A stretch of 64,000 nt of DNA from IMCC2047 sp041395865 (GTDB lineage Bacteria > Pseudomonadota > Gammaproteobacteria > Pseudomonadales > IMCC2047), in the NCBI GenBank assembly GCA_041395865.1, contig JAWKZQ010000006.1:62001-126000 (forward strand), in the 5' to 3' direction. Below the pieces are notes generated by a model. The model was given only the letters and a program-made list of their open reading frames with translations, did not search any database and was not told the origin of the DNA. The translations under genes and the position numbers were made by a program. Of the stretch, positions 52,758-61,002 are shown one piece after another (the first letter of the stretch is position 1; each line of letters opens with the position of its first letter).

Positions 52758-53936
52758 GTGTTGAAAACCTCTTTTTCGCCGTGGCCTTCTTTCTCTGAAG
52801 AAGAGGCAGAGGCCGTTAAGCAAGTGTTACTCTCAAATCAGGTCAATTATTGGACCGGAACCAAGTGCCGCGATTTTGAAAAGTCTTTCGCCCATTATGT
52901 TGACTGTGACTATGCCGTTGCATTGGCCAATGGAACTGTGGCGCTGGATGTTGCTTTAAAAGCTTTGGGTCTTGGTGTCGGGGATGAAGTCATTGTTACG
53001 TCCCGAACATTTTTAGCCTCTGTTTCCAGTATTGTTCTGGCTGGCGCAATCCCTGTTTTTGCGGATGTTGATAGTTACTCTCAAAATATCACACCTGCGT
53101 CGATAGAAGCTGTGTTGACGCCACGAACAAAAGCTATTGTTTGTGTTCATCTGGCTGGTTGGCCCTGTGAGATGGATGGGATCATGGCATTGGCAGAAGA
53201 GTATAATTTATTTGTCATTGAAGATTGCGCTCAGGCGCATGGTGCTAAATATAAAAACCGCAGTGTAGGGAGCATTGGTCATGTGGGGTGCTGGTCCTTT
53301 TGCCAGGATAAAATTATGACAACCGGCGGCGAAGGGGGCATGGTGACGACCAATGATCGTGAGCTCTGGTTAAAAATGTGGAGCTACAAGGATCATGGGA
53401 AAAGCTGGCAGGCCATTTATGAAAAAGAACATCCGCCAGGTTTTCGCTGGTTACATGAGAGTTTTGGCACGAATTGGCGTATGACCGAAATGCAGGCGGT
53501 GATCGGTTTAATCCAAACGCAGCGCATGCCGGAGTGGCATCGGAGAAGATTGAGTCATGCTGAAAGAATCTGGGATGTGGGTCGACAAATCAAGGGGTTA
53601 AGGGCGCCAGAGGTGCCTGAATATATTGAGCATGCTGCCTATAAGTGCTATCTGTTCGTAGAGTCAGAGACGCTAGCAGAAGGATGGAGTAGGGATCGTA
53701 TTATGGAGGAAATAAATAGGGCTGGCATCCCCTGTTATTCCGGTTCCTGTTCAGAGGTTTATCTTGAGAAAGCCTTTGACGATACTGGTTGGCGACCTGA
53801 GGAGCCTTTACCAGTGGCACGAGAGCTGGGTGAAACCAGCTTAATGTTTTTGGTGCATCCAACCCTCAAAGAGGCAGAAATACAGAAAACATGTGATGTG
53901 ATTGGGCTGGTGATGAAACAGGCTGTTCTTGTTTAA
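52758..53936 (+). CDS. PglE-like DegT/DnrJ aminotransferase
   Basis: 392 residues from a GTG with AGGA about 8-10 bases upstream. PLP aminotransferase: PWPSFSEEEAEAVKQVLLSNQVNYWTG, LANGTVALDVALKAL, VIEDCAQAHGAKY, and the Lys in SFCQDKIMTTGGEGGM that would hold PLP. PglE-type enzymes put an amino group on C4 of UDP-4-keto-6-deoxy-GlcNAc using glutamate. The keto-sugar could come from the dehydratase at 31014. It is intact, unlike the DegT gene at 45602. It is the last gene of the forward run and converges with the dehydrogenase gene. Confidence 0.92.
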   Translation: MLKTSFSPWPSFSEEEAEAVKQVLLSNQVNYWTGTKCRDFEKSFAHYVDCDYAVALANGTVALDVALKALGLGVGDEVIVTSRTFLASVSSIVLAGAIPVFADVDSYSQNITPASIEAVLTPRTKAIVCVHLAGWPCEMDGIMALAEEYNLFVIEDCAQAHGAKYKNRSVGSIGHVGCWSFCQDKIMTTGGEGGMVTTNDRELWLKMWSYKDHGKSWQAIYEKEHPPGFRWLHESFGTNWRMTEMQAVIGLIQTQRMPEWHRRRLSHAERIWDVGRQIKGLRAPEVPEYIEHAAYKCYLFVESETLAEGWSRDRIMEEINRAGIPCYSGSCSEVYLEKAFDDTGWRPEEPLPVARELGETSLMFLVHPTLKEAEIQKTCDVIGLVMKQAVLV

Positions 53937-53941
53937 TTATC

Positions 53942-55219
53942 CTACAACCGCTCGTCTACACATTCTTTTGGAAGTACATACTTTACATCAAATAGTACAG
54001 AGTTCGGTTTGCCAAATGCACGAATACCTTCGCTGCCCAAAGTTTTGAATTGGTTATGGCCAACAGCTAGGATGATGGCATCATAGGCCCCTGCCGATGG
54101 CGATTTCACAAGCTCAATGCCGTATTCTTCTTTGGCTTCCTCTACATCCACCCATGGGTCATACACGTCAATTTGTGCATGATACCCTTCGAGTTCAGCA
54201 ATAATATCAACCACACGAGTATTGCGAAGGTCCGGGCAGTTTTCCTTAAATGCCAAGCCCATAATGAGAATCTTTGAGTCCACCACGTGGATGCGGCGTT
54301 GTGTCATGAGTTTGATGACACGCTCGGCGACATGGGCGCCCATGCCATCATTAATGCGACGACCCGCCAGGATGACTTCGGGGTTGTAGCCGATTTCCTG
54401 CGCTTTGTGGGTCAGGTAGTAGGGGTCAACACTGATACAGTGGCCGCCGACTAACCCTGGACGGAAGGGTAGGAAATTCCATTTTGTCCCGGCGGCTTCC
54501 AGGACTTCAAGTGTATCAATACCTAATTTATTGAAAATCAACGCCAGCTCGTTTACCAGAGCGATGTTCAGGTCGCGCTGAGTGTTTTCGATGACTTTGG
54601 CGGCTTCTGCGACTTTGATCGAGCTGGCTTTGTGGGTGCCTGCTGTAATGATGCTGGCGTACAGGCTGTCGACATAATCGGCAATCTCGGGAGTGGAGCC
54701 GGAGGTTACTTTCAGGATTGTGGTAACTCGGTGTTCTTTGTCGCCGGGATTGATGCGTTCAGGACTGTAACCCGCATAAAAGTCCTGGTTAAATTTAAGC
54801 CCGGATTCGCGTTCAATGATTGGAATACAGTCCTCTTCGGTGGCGCCTGGATACACCGTGGATTCATAGATGACGGTATCCCCTTTGCTGATCACGGAAG
54901 CAACCGTCTTGCTGGCGGCTTTCAGGGGGGACAGGTCCGGTTGGCGGTGTTTGTCGACCGGTGTAGGGACGGTGACAATGTAGCAATTACATTCTGAAAT
55001 ATCGGCCAGTTGATTGGTAAATGACAGTTGCGGCGAGGCTTTTAGCGCTTCGGGTTCCACTTCCAGTGTGTTGTCGACCCCATCACGAAGTTCATTGATG
55101 CGTTGGCTGTTAATATCAAAACCGACAGTAGGGTAATGTTTGCCAAATTCAACAGCAAGAGGCAGCCCAACATAGCCAAGGCCAATGATCGCGATACGGG
55201 TTTGTTCCAATGTGTGCAT
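53942..55219 (-). CDS. nucleotide-sugar dehydrogenase (UDP-N-acetylhexosamine dehydrogenase, WbpO/TviB type)
   Basis: 425 residues from the ATG at 55217-55219, which has AGGA 6 bases upstream; an earlier ATG adds 8 residues. NAD-binding IAIIGLGYVGLPLAVEFG, TVPTPVDKHRQPDLSPL, catalytic Cys in GGHCISVDPYYL, and ILIMGLAFKENCPDLRN. The family oxidises UDP-GlcNAc or UDP-GalNAc to the uronic acid by a two-step NAD reaction. With the WbpP/GalE-like epimerase at 57813 it could form a TviB/TviC or WbpO/WbpP pair giving UDP-GalNAcA (inference). It converges with the PglE-like gene, 5 bases apart. Confidence 0.92.
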   Translation of the reverse strand: MHTLEQTRIAIIGLGYVGLPLAVEFGKHYPTVGFDINSQRINELRDGVDNTLEVEPEALKASPQLSFTNQLADISECNCYIVTVPTPVDKHRQPDLSPLKAASKTVASVISKGDTVIYESTVYPGATEEDCIPIIERESGLKFNQDFYAGYSPERINPGDKEHRVTTILKVTSGSTPEIADYVDSLYASIITAGTHKASSIKVAEAAKVIENTQRDLNIALVNELALIFNKLGIDTLEVLEAAGTKWNFLPFRPGLVGGHCISVDPYYLTHKAQEIGYNPEVILAGRRINDGMGAHVAERVIKLMTQRRIHVVDSKILIMGLAFKENCPDLRNTRVVDIIAELEGYHAQIDVYDPWVDVEEAKEEYGIELVKSPSAGAYDAIILAVGHNQFKTLGSEGIRAFGKPNSVLFDVKYVLPKECVDERL

Positions 55220-55451
55220 TCGTATTCCTAATTTTAGCTTCAAAAAACTGACGTAATTATAGTTTAGTTGTTGAATGTGACAATGCGATAAGTTGAAAGG
55301 TAAAAAAAGATACTGAAATAAATTAAGGGGAGTTCTTACTAGCAGGTGGGCAGGGCTATGCTAGTATTACTGAAATTTTAAGTGAGAGCATTTTGCCTGG
55401 TTCGTTTTGTTGTGAATCAGGTGCGTAAAGGATTTCGTTGGGGGTTCCCGC

Positions 55452-56858
55452 TTGGGCACGGTTCGCTTATTTAAACATCATCTGCATACAGCGTTTGTCT
55501 GGCTTGCGGTACTGGAAGGATTACTGTTTGTTGTTTCTGTATTCATCGGGGCGTATCTACGCTTTCAGGGGGATACGGTTTATGCCGAAGAAAGTATCGG
55601 GCCTGTTTTACCAAGAGCGCTGATCTTTGCTGCTGTGGCATTTATTTCCATGGGGGCGATGGGCCTGTATCAGCCCCATACCCGGGAAGGCTTAAGCGGT
55701 ATCTGGATCCGTGCTGTGGGAGCCTTTGCCTTCATGGCTGTAGGTCTGTCTCTGATCTTCTACCTGTTCCCCGAATTGTTACTAGGCCGCGGAGCATTGG
55801 CCCTGACTGCTGTTGTGGCGTTTTTATTCGTCGGCTTAACGCGTTTTTGCTTTCATCGTTTGGTAGACCAGGAAAAGTTAAAACGGGGCGTGCTTGTTTA
55901 CGGTGCCGGGCACCGAGCTCAACTGGTGTTGAGTCGTCTGCGAAGAAAGTCTGATCGTCAGGGGTTTCGGTTTATCGGGTTTGTGCCCGTGGGTAATGAA
56001 GAAGAGGTTGTTGATCAAAAGCTGTTGGTTCGGCTTGAGAACTCCATACATGAATATGCGGCCAATAACCCTGTCGATGAAATTCTTGTGGCGGTGGATG
56101 ACCGGCGCAAAGGGCTACCTGTCGAGGACCTCTTGGAGTGCAAGCTGAGTGGCACGGATGTTCTTGATGTTGTTGACTTTTTCGAGCGCGAAGCCGGCAA
56201 AATTATGCTTGAATTTGTTACGGCCGGATGGATGGTTTTTTCCGACGGCTTCAACAGTGGCATCGTGCGAGCAACAACAAAACGATTGTTTGATATTTGC
56301 GCCAGCTTTGTCCTGCTAATGGCGACATGGCCAATGATGTTGTTGACGGTTATTGCGATTTGGCTGGAGGAGGGGGTTCGAGCCCCAATTGTCTACAGAC
56401 AGGAGCGCGTGGGTCTGAACGGAAAAACATTTCAGGTGCTTAAGTTTCGCAGTATGCGCATTGATGCGGAGCGGGACGGTAAAGCGGTTTGGGCCAAAAA
56501 GAATGACAGCAGGATTACCCGGGTAGGCAGTTTTATCCGGCGTTGCCGGGTTGATGAACTGCCGCAGATTATTAATGTGCTAAAGGGTGATATGGCCTTT
56601 GTGGGACCTCGTCCCGAGCGGCCAGAATTTGTTGACCAGTTATCCAGGCGAATCCCGCATTATGCTGCCAGGCATCAGGTGAAACCGGGGATTGCCGGTT
56701 GGGCGCAGTTAAACTATCCCTACGGGGCAAACGACGAGGATGCACGGCAGAAACTCCAGTTTGACTTGTATTATGTAAAGAATCACAGCATGTTTCTGGA
56801 TTTGTTGATTTTGGTTCAGACGGTCGAGGTGGTGCTGTTTGGTAAGGGGGTACGCTAG
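55452..56858 (+). CDS. polyprenyl-phosphate sugar transferase, exosortase (XrtA/PEP-CTERM)-associated type
   Basis: 468 residues from a TTG with a G-run about 7 bases upstream. Five N-terminal membrane helices (about 10-145), a CoA-binding-like domain (VLVYGAGHRAQ), another membrane helix (about 275-300), then the PGT domain: FQVLKFRSMRIDAE, the catalytic VDELPQIINVLKGDMAFVGPRPERPEFV and VKPGIAGWAQLNY. This long form resembles the EpsB-like family often found beside exosortase genes; no exosortase or PEP-CTERM protein is in this window. It is the second initiating transferase in the locus, implying a second glycan. Confidence 0.88.
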   Translation: MGTVRLFKHHLHTAFVWLAVLEGLLFVVSVFIGAYLRFQGDTVYAEESIGPVLPRALIFAAVAFISMGAMGLYQPHTREGLSGIWIRAVGAFAFMAVGLSLIFYLFPELLLGRGALALTAVVAFLFVGLTRFCFHRLVDQEKLKRGVLVYGAGHRAQLVLSRLRRKSDRQGFRFIGFVPVGNEEEVVDQKLLVRLENSIHEYAANNPVDEILVAVDDRRKGLPVEDLLECKLSGTDVLDVVDFFEREAGKIMLEFVTAGWMVFSDGFNSGIVRATTKRLFDICASFVLLMATWPMMLLTVIAIWLEEGVRAPIVYRQERVGLNGKTFQVLKFRSMRIDAERDGKAVWAKKNDSRITRVGSFIRRCRVDELPQIINVLKGDMAFVGPRPERPEFVDQLSRRIPHYAARHQVKPGIAGWAQLNYPYGANDEDARQKLQFDLYYVKNHSMFLDLLILVQTVEVVLFGKGVR

Positions 56859-56862
56859 TTAG

Positions 56863-57246
56863 ATGTTAAAAAAGCGTATCATGCAGGCTTTTGCAAAGGC
56901 TGAGCGCGCAACGGCACCGACTCCTGAAAGGAAAGGCTGGATTGGTGTTGACCTGGATGGCACCCTGGCTCGTTATGATGGCTGGTACGGTCCGGCTCAT
57001 ATTGGCGAGCCGATTCCGGCGATGCTTGAGCGAGTCAAAAACTGGCTGAATGAGGGGGTGGAGGTAAGAATCTTTACTGCCAGGGCTTCCGTTCCTGAAT
57101 ATATTCCCTTTGTCACCCAGTGGCTTGAAAAACAGGGGCTGCCTGCGCTGGAAGTCACAAATGTAAAGGATTTCGCGATGATTAGCCTTTGGGATGACCG
57201 CTGTGTTCAGGTGGAAACAAACCTTGGGGAACCTAAATTTCCCTGA
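56863..57246 (+). CDS. small HAD-like hydrolase
   Basis: 127 residues. HAD motif I VDLDGTLA (D30, D32), motif II FTARAS, and a late acidic WDD; no large cap domain. The shape resembles small HAD phosphatases related to polynucleotide-kinase phosphatase domains. Substrate unknown. It begins 4 bases after the sugar transferase stop, so it is probably co-transcribed. An alternative ATG is at residue 7. No link to sugar phosphates can be shown beyond position. Confidence 0.82.
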   Translation: MLKKRIMQAFAKAERATAPTPERKGWIGVDLDGTLARYDGWYGPAHIGEPIPAMLERVKNWLNEGVEVRIFTARASVPEYIPFVTQWLEKQGLPALEVTNVKDFAMISLWDDRCVQVETNLGEPKFP

Positions 57247-57438
57247 ATAGCGGCCGATTACTCCAGATAAGCGTTGCACCTAACCTTCATTTATTTTGCG
57301 TAAGGGTGTCGAAATTTATTACATGGGGCCATGCTTAACCCCTTAAATATGCTATAACTTGATGTAAATAAAAGAAAAAGTGATCGGCGGCGTAAAAATT
57401 GCGTCTAATTTTAAAGAAACGGCTGGGGAGTCAAGGGG

Positions 57439-57714
57439 ATGAGTACAGTTTTACTGATTCTGGGCATATTGAGTCTTGGAGCAGTATTAATTGCGGCTTA
57501 TGTTTTTACAGTTGCTGCGCGAAATTATGTGTCTGAATCGGCAGATATCGACGATACGCTAGACGACTTTCCCAAAACACGGATTTTTGTCGAACGCTCG
57601 GGATTTGACCGGCGTGAAAATCATAACGTGATTGAATTCCCTCTCACATTAAGCAATGGCGAGGTTGTCTACAGTGACCGTCGTGCAGGTGAACGCCGGG
57701 CTGTCGGCTGCTAG
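57439..57714 (+). CDS. single-pass membrane protein with a DRRAGERR tail, unknown function
   Basis: 91 residues: an N-terminal membrane segment (about 3-27), then a polar part with FDRRE, IEFPLTLSNGE and a C-terminal SDRRAGERR. I do not recognise a named family. A ribosome binding site (AAGGGG) precedes the ATG, and a terminator follows the stop closely, so it is a one-gene unit. The DRRAGxRR end is shared with the 75-residue protein at 11456. The 192-base gap upstream contains a TATAAC -10-like element about 85 bases before the start. Confidence 0.7.
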   Translation: MSTVLLILGILSLGAVLIAAYVFTVAARNYVSESADIDDTLDDFPKTRIFVERSGFDRRENHNVIEFPLTLSNGEVVYSDRRAGERRAVGC

Positions 57715-57739
57715 GTCACCACAAACAATGTATCATTAG

Positions 57740-57763
57740 CGCCGCTTTGAAAGCGGCGTTTTT
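57740..57763 (+). terminator. rho-independent terminator
   Basis: An 8-bp perfect stem (CGCCGCTT/AAGCGGCG), a 3-base loop and a T5 run followed by further T, after the 91-residue membrane protein gene. Confidence 0.9.
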
Positions 57764-57812
57764 ATTTTTATCCTGATTGAAAGGGAATTTGGCAGTAAGG
57801 TAGGTGTAGATT

Positions 57813-58748
57813 ATGGCGCTTATATTGATAACCGGCGGAGCTGGTTTTATCGGGTCTCATGTTGTTGAACTGTTGCTGAAAGAGGGGCACCAGGTTCGCG
57901 TGCTGGATGATCTGAGTACCGGTAAACTAAAAAACCTTCCTTTTATGGAGGCTGGTTTAGAGTTTATACAGGGAACCATTGCGGACAAGGCGTGTGTGCA
58001 AGAGGCCTGTAAGGGCATTGATGCTGTTATTCACTTGGCCGCCCTGGTTTCAGTTCCGGCATCCATTGAGCATCCAGACCGTTCTGCGTCCACAAACCTC
58101 ATCGGCTTCCATAATCTGTTGGAGGTATTGCGTTCTCAACAGTTTTCGGGACGTCTGATTTATGCATCCAGTGCCGCTGTGTACGGGGATGATGCCGGCG
58201 ATTTAGCGTTGAGTGAGGATGCGGCGCCAGGCAATCTTGTCTCCCCCTATGCGCAGGATAAATACAGTAATGAAATGTATGCCCAGTTGTATTGCAAACT
58301 CTATGGCATTGATGCGCTGGGTTTTCGTTTTTTCAATGTCTACGGTCCGCGTCAGGATCCTGCCTCTCCGTACTCCGGCGTTATTTCGATTTTTATGGAC
58401 CGCGCGCGCGCTCATCAGGATATCGTGCTTTTTGGCGATGGCACGCAAACACGCGACTTTGTTTATGTCGGAGACGTCGCAAACCTGTTGAGGCAGGCGC
58501 TGGATAGTCGCGAGCAGGGTGTTTTAAATCTGGGTACCGGTATTAGCACCCAGGTTGGGGTTTTGGCTGAGACAATTAAACAAATCTATGCGGCAGACGT
58601 AACGGTTGAGAAACGGCCGGAACGGAAGGGTGATGTTAAACACTCATTGGCGAATTTAGAGCGCCTGGAATCGGCTTTTAACGATAAGCCCCAGACTTCT
58701 ATTGCACAGGGACTGCGCGAACTCAAAAGCTGGATCGACGAGCACTGA
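57813..58748 (+). CDS. NAD-dependent nucleotide-sugar epimerase (WbpP/GalE-like)
   Basis: 311 residues. Extended SDR with TGGAGFIGS (7-15), an ASSAAVYGD Ser block, YxxxK at Y146/K150 and FFNVYGPRQDPASPYSGVI, which resembles the WbpP/TviC UDP-GlcNAc(A) 4-epimerase group. It should interconvert gluco and galacto forms of a UDP-HexNAc or its uronate. With the dehydrogenase at 53942 it makes a plausible UDP-GalNAcA pathway (inference). It stands at the end of the polysaccharide locus and has its own short leader after a terminator. Confidence 0.88.
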   Translation: MALILITGGAGFIGSHVVELLLKEGHQVRVLDDLSTGKLKNLPFMEAGLEFIQGTIADKACVQEACKGIDAVIHLAALVSVPASIEHPDRSASTNLIGFHNLLEVLRSQQFSGRLIYASSAAVYGDDAGDLALSEDAAPGNLVSPYAQDKYSNEMYAQLYCKLYGIDALGFRFFNVYGPRQDPASPYSGVISIFMDRARAHQDIVLFGDGTQTRDFVYVGDVANLLRQALDSREQGVLNLGTGISTQVGVLAETIKQIYAADVTVEKRPERKGDVKHSLANLERLESAFNDKPQTSIAQGLRELKSWIDEH

Positions 58749-58770
58749 TCCTTGGGTATTCTATCCCGGT

Positions 58771-59016
58771 TCAACTAAACAGGCTTTGCTGTTCCTTGGC
58801 ACTTAAAGCGCTTAAAAAGGCTTTGAGCGTGTTTTTGTGTGCGAGTTGGATAAAATCAAGAAAGTCCTGAAGGGCGCCGCTGGCTTCATCACGGGAATGA
58901 AAAGGCCCCACGTCAGTTCCCTCACGGGTCGCAAAGTACCAAAGGTTTTCCATATGAAAAATACGTGAGGATCGAGGCGGGGGGTTGCCGCGTTCGCCTT
59001 TGCGGTTTTCTTTCAT
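58771..59016 (-). CDS. small conserved protein, DUF6316-like
   Basis: 81 residues, no signal peptide or membrane segment. The core RKGERGNPPPRSSRIF followed by WYFATREGTDVGPFHSRDEA matches the pattern I associate with DUF6316, small gammaproteobacterial proteins of unknown role. AGAGGG lies 6 bases before the ATG. It converges with the epimerase gene (22-base gap). The name of the family is from memory; the function is unknown. Confidence 0.75.
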   Translation of the reverse strand: MKENRKGERGNPPPRSSRIFHMENLWYFATREGTDVGPFHSRDEASGALQDFLDFIQLAHKNTLKAFLSALSAKEQQSLFS

Positions 59017-59239
59017 CTTGCCCTCTTGGTTTTATTCTTTTGGCCGTTAGCCGTACACGCCGGCGCTGGCTTCCCCGGATACCAATTGAGCGAATGTGCC
59101 AAGGCCAGTGAAACTGCTATCTGGCAAAAATACTAATCCCTTTTTTTGATAGCCTCAATAGAAAATTGGAAAGGCTGTCGAACCGGCCTGGCTTAAAAGG
59201 GTCTTTAACTCTAACGATCAGAATGGAAAAGTGGGCGGC

Positions 59240-59911
59240 GTGAAAATATTTATTGGGATGATGGCAGTTTCGATGATGGCTTTTTCCGGTTTGAATCGAG
59301 CGGATGACGGAGTACCGCTTGAGGGCTGGACGCTGGAGCGAGATAAAGATGGGGTTCAGATATATACCCGCGATGTTAAAGATTCGCCCTATGACCAAGT
59401 GAAGGGTGTGATGCGAATCAAGACGCGTTTATCCAGTCTGGTCGCACTGGTCAAGGATACGGATGCCTGTGTAGACTGGGCTGATCTGTGCGCCGATTCC
59501 TGGGTTCATAAATCGCTCAGCGAGACTGAGCAATATGTTTACACCCTCAATGACATACCTTGGCCGGCATCAAACCGTGATGTACTTGCCTACGTTACCT
59601 GGGAGCAGGATCCAGATAACCTGAAAGTCACCATGCATAGCGAAGCGACCAGTGGATTGCTGAATGAAAATAAAGGTGTCGTGCGTCTTACCGAAGCAAA
59701 TGCAAGCTGGATTTTCAAACCATTGGACGGCGGTCTCGTGGAGGTAACAACGTTGGCGCACATTAATCCCGGCGGGCCTTTGCCAGGCTGGATGACAAAC
59801 CTTTTTCTGGTCGATTCTCCCTACAATACGCTAGTTAAAATGAGGCAAGCCGTAACCCGCCCTGAATACACGAATGCCGAGGTTTCTTTTATAAGGGAGC
59901 CGGGGGAATAG
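59240..59911 (+). CDS. START-domain lipid-binding-like protein, exported
   Basis: About 223 residues from the GTG at 59240, which begins directly with a signal peptide (KIFIGMMAVSMMAFSG); another GTG 9 bases earlier is possible. The rest is a START-like helix-grip fold: GWTLERDKDGVQIYTRDV, a central DIPWPASNRDVL, and a C-terminal long helix VDSPYNTLVKMRQAV. Bacterial START proteins of this type probably bind a hydrophobic ligand in the periplasm; the ligand is unknown. The same DVxxSPYxxVKG pattern is common in gammaproteobacterial members. Confidence 0.87.
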   Translation: MKIFIGMMAVSMMAFSGLNRADDGVPLEGWTLERDKDGVQIYTRDVKDSPYDQVKGVMRIKTRLSSLVALVKDTDACVDWADLCADSWVHKSLSETEQYVYTLNDIPWPASNRDVLAYVTWEQDPDNLKVTMHSEATSGLLNENKGVVRLTEANASWIFKPLDGGLVEVTTLAHINPGGPLPGWMTNLFLVDSPYNTLVKMRQAVTRPEYTNAEVSFIREPGE

Positions 59912-59941
59912 GTTTGTAATGAAATGTCCCGGTAGCTTGTT

Positions 59942-60517
59942 ATGGCACTTGAACGGTTATTAAACGATATTCGGCATTGCCGTATTTGCGAGGGCAGCCT
60001 GCCCCTGGAACCGCGCCCGGTGCTAAGTGCGGCGGAAACAGCAACGCTCTTAATTGTTGGCCAGGCACCCGGCACGCGTGTTCATGAAACAGGAATTCCC
60101 TGGAATGACCCCAGTGGGGATCGTTTACGGCAGTGGTTGGAGCTTGATAAATCGGTTTTTTATGACACCCGCCGTATAGCCATCCTGTCGATGGGGTTCT
60201 GTTATCCGGGCAAAGGGAAAAGCGGTGATTTACCGCCGCGACCTGAGTGCGCGTACCACTGGCGCGAAAAACTCCACAGACAACTGCCCAACATTCGCCT
60301 GACCTTGCTGATTGGTCAATATGCCCAGCGATATTACCTGGCGGAACGCTTTACCAGCCTGACAGAAACGGTCAGAGCCTGGCAGGCCTTCCAGCCGGAT
60401 TACATACCATTACCGCACCCGTCGCCACGGAACAATATCTGGCTTCGCCGTAATGAGTGGTTTGCGCAGGAGTTGTTGCCGGTTTTAAAAAAGCAGGTGC
60501 ATCAATTAATTAAATAA
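59942..60517 (+). CDS. uracil-DNA glycosylase superfamily protein
   Basis: 191 residues, UDG fold. Motif 1 GQAPG (40-44) continues as TRVHETGIPWNDPSGDRLRQWL, and the C-terminal motif is PLPHPSPRNN. A single CxxC pair (C13, C16) is near the N-terminus; a second pair, which a family 4 Fe-S enzyme would need, is not obvious. It may excise uracil or act on another base; activity is not proven. It follows the START gene by 30 bases on the same strand. Confidence 0.82.
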   Translation: MALERLLNDIRHCRICEGSLPLEPRPVLSAAETATLLIVGQAPGTRVHETGIPWNDPSGDRLRQWLELDKSVFYDTRRIAILSMGFCYPGKGKSGDLPPRPECAYHWREKLHRQLPNIRLTLLIGQYAQRYYLAERFTSLTETVRAWQAFQPDYIPLPHPSPRNNIWLRRNEWFAQELLPVLKKQVHQLIK

Positions 60518-60594
60518 TCGTTTTGCTGTTCAGCTTTGGTTCATTCTTGTCCGGGTAATCTGGCGTTACAGTCAATACCCTAGGAGACGATAAA

Positions 60595-61002
60595 ATGAAC
60601 AGGAATAAAAAACTGGTTGCATGGGTTGCCGGCTTGGGCTTAAGCCTTGCGGCTTTGTCAGCCCAGGCAGGAAATGTAGGTTTCAGCATTACTTACAGTG
60701 ACTATGATCACCATAGAAAAAGCACTTACTATTCCTATGGCCACCCTTCGTCACTCTCCGTTCATTACAGTGACCGGCCCTATCACAGCAAAAAGTATTA
60801 TCGGAACGACCATCGTTACAAACGACACCACAATGATTGGTACAACTACGGCCACGATTTTGAACGTCGGCACTATAAAAAGCACCATAAGTTAAAAGAG
60901 TATAACTATCACTCTTACAAGGATGCCTACTGGTATAACAACAATCGCAAGCATTATGGCGGTCATTTTCACGGTAATGCCTATTGCAACATCCGGCATT
61001 GA
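60595..61002 (+). CDS. His/Tyr-rich secreted protein of unknown function
   Basis: 135 residues. A clean signal peptide (about 1-25, ending LSAQA) leaves a mature part of about 110 residues containing about 17 His and 20 Tyr, with many Lys, Arg and Asn and almost no hydrophobic core. Repeated short patterns are HYSDRPYHSKKYY, HRYKRHH and RHYKKHH. One Cys lies near the end. AGGAGA is the ribosome binding site. The composition suggests metal binding or surface adhesion rather than an enzyme; no family is recognised. Confidence 0.78.
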   Translation: MNRNKKLVAWVAGLGLSLAALSAQAGNVGFSITYSDYDHHRKSTYYSYGHPSSLSVHYSDRPYHSKKYYRNDHRYKRHHNDWYNYGHDFERRHYKKHHKLKEYNYHSYKDAYWYNNNRKHYGGHFHGNAYCNIRH

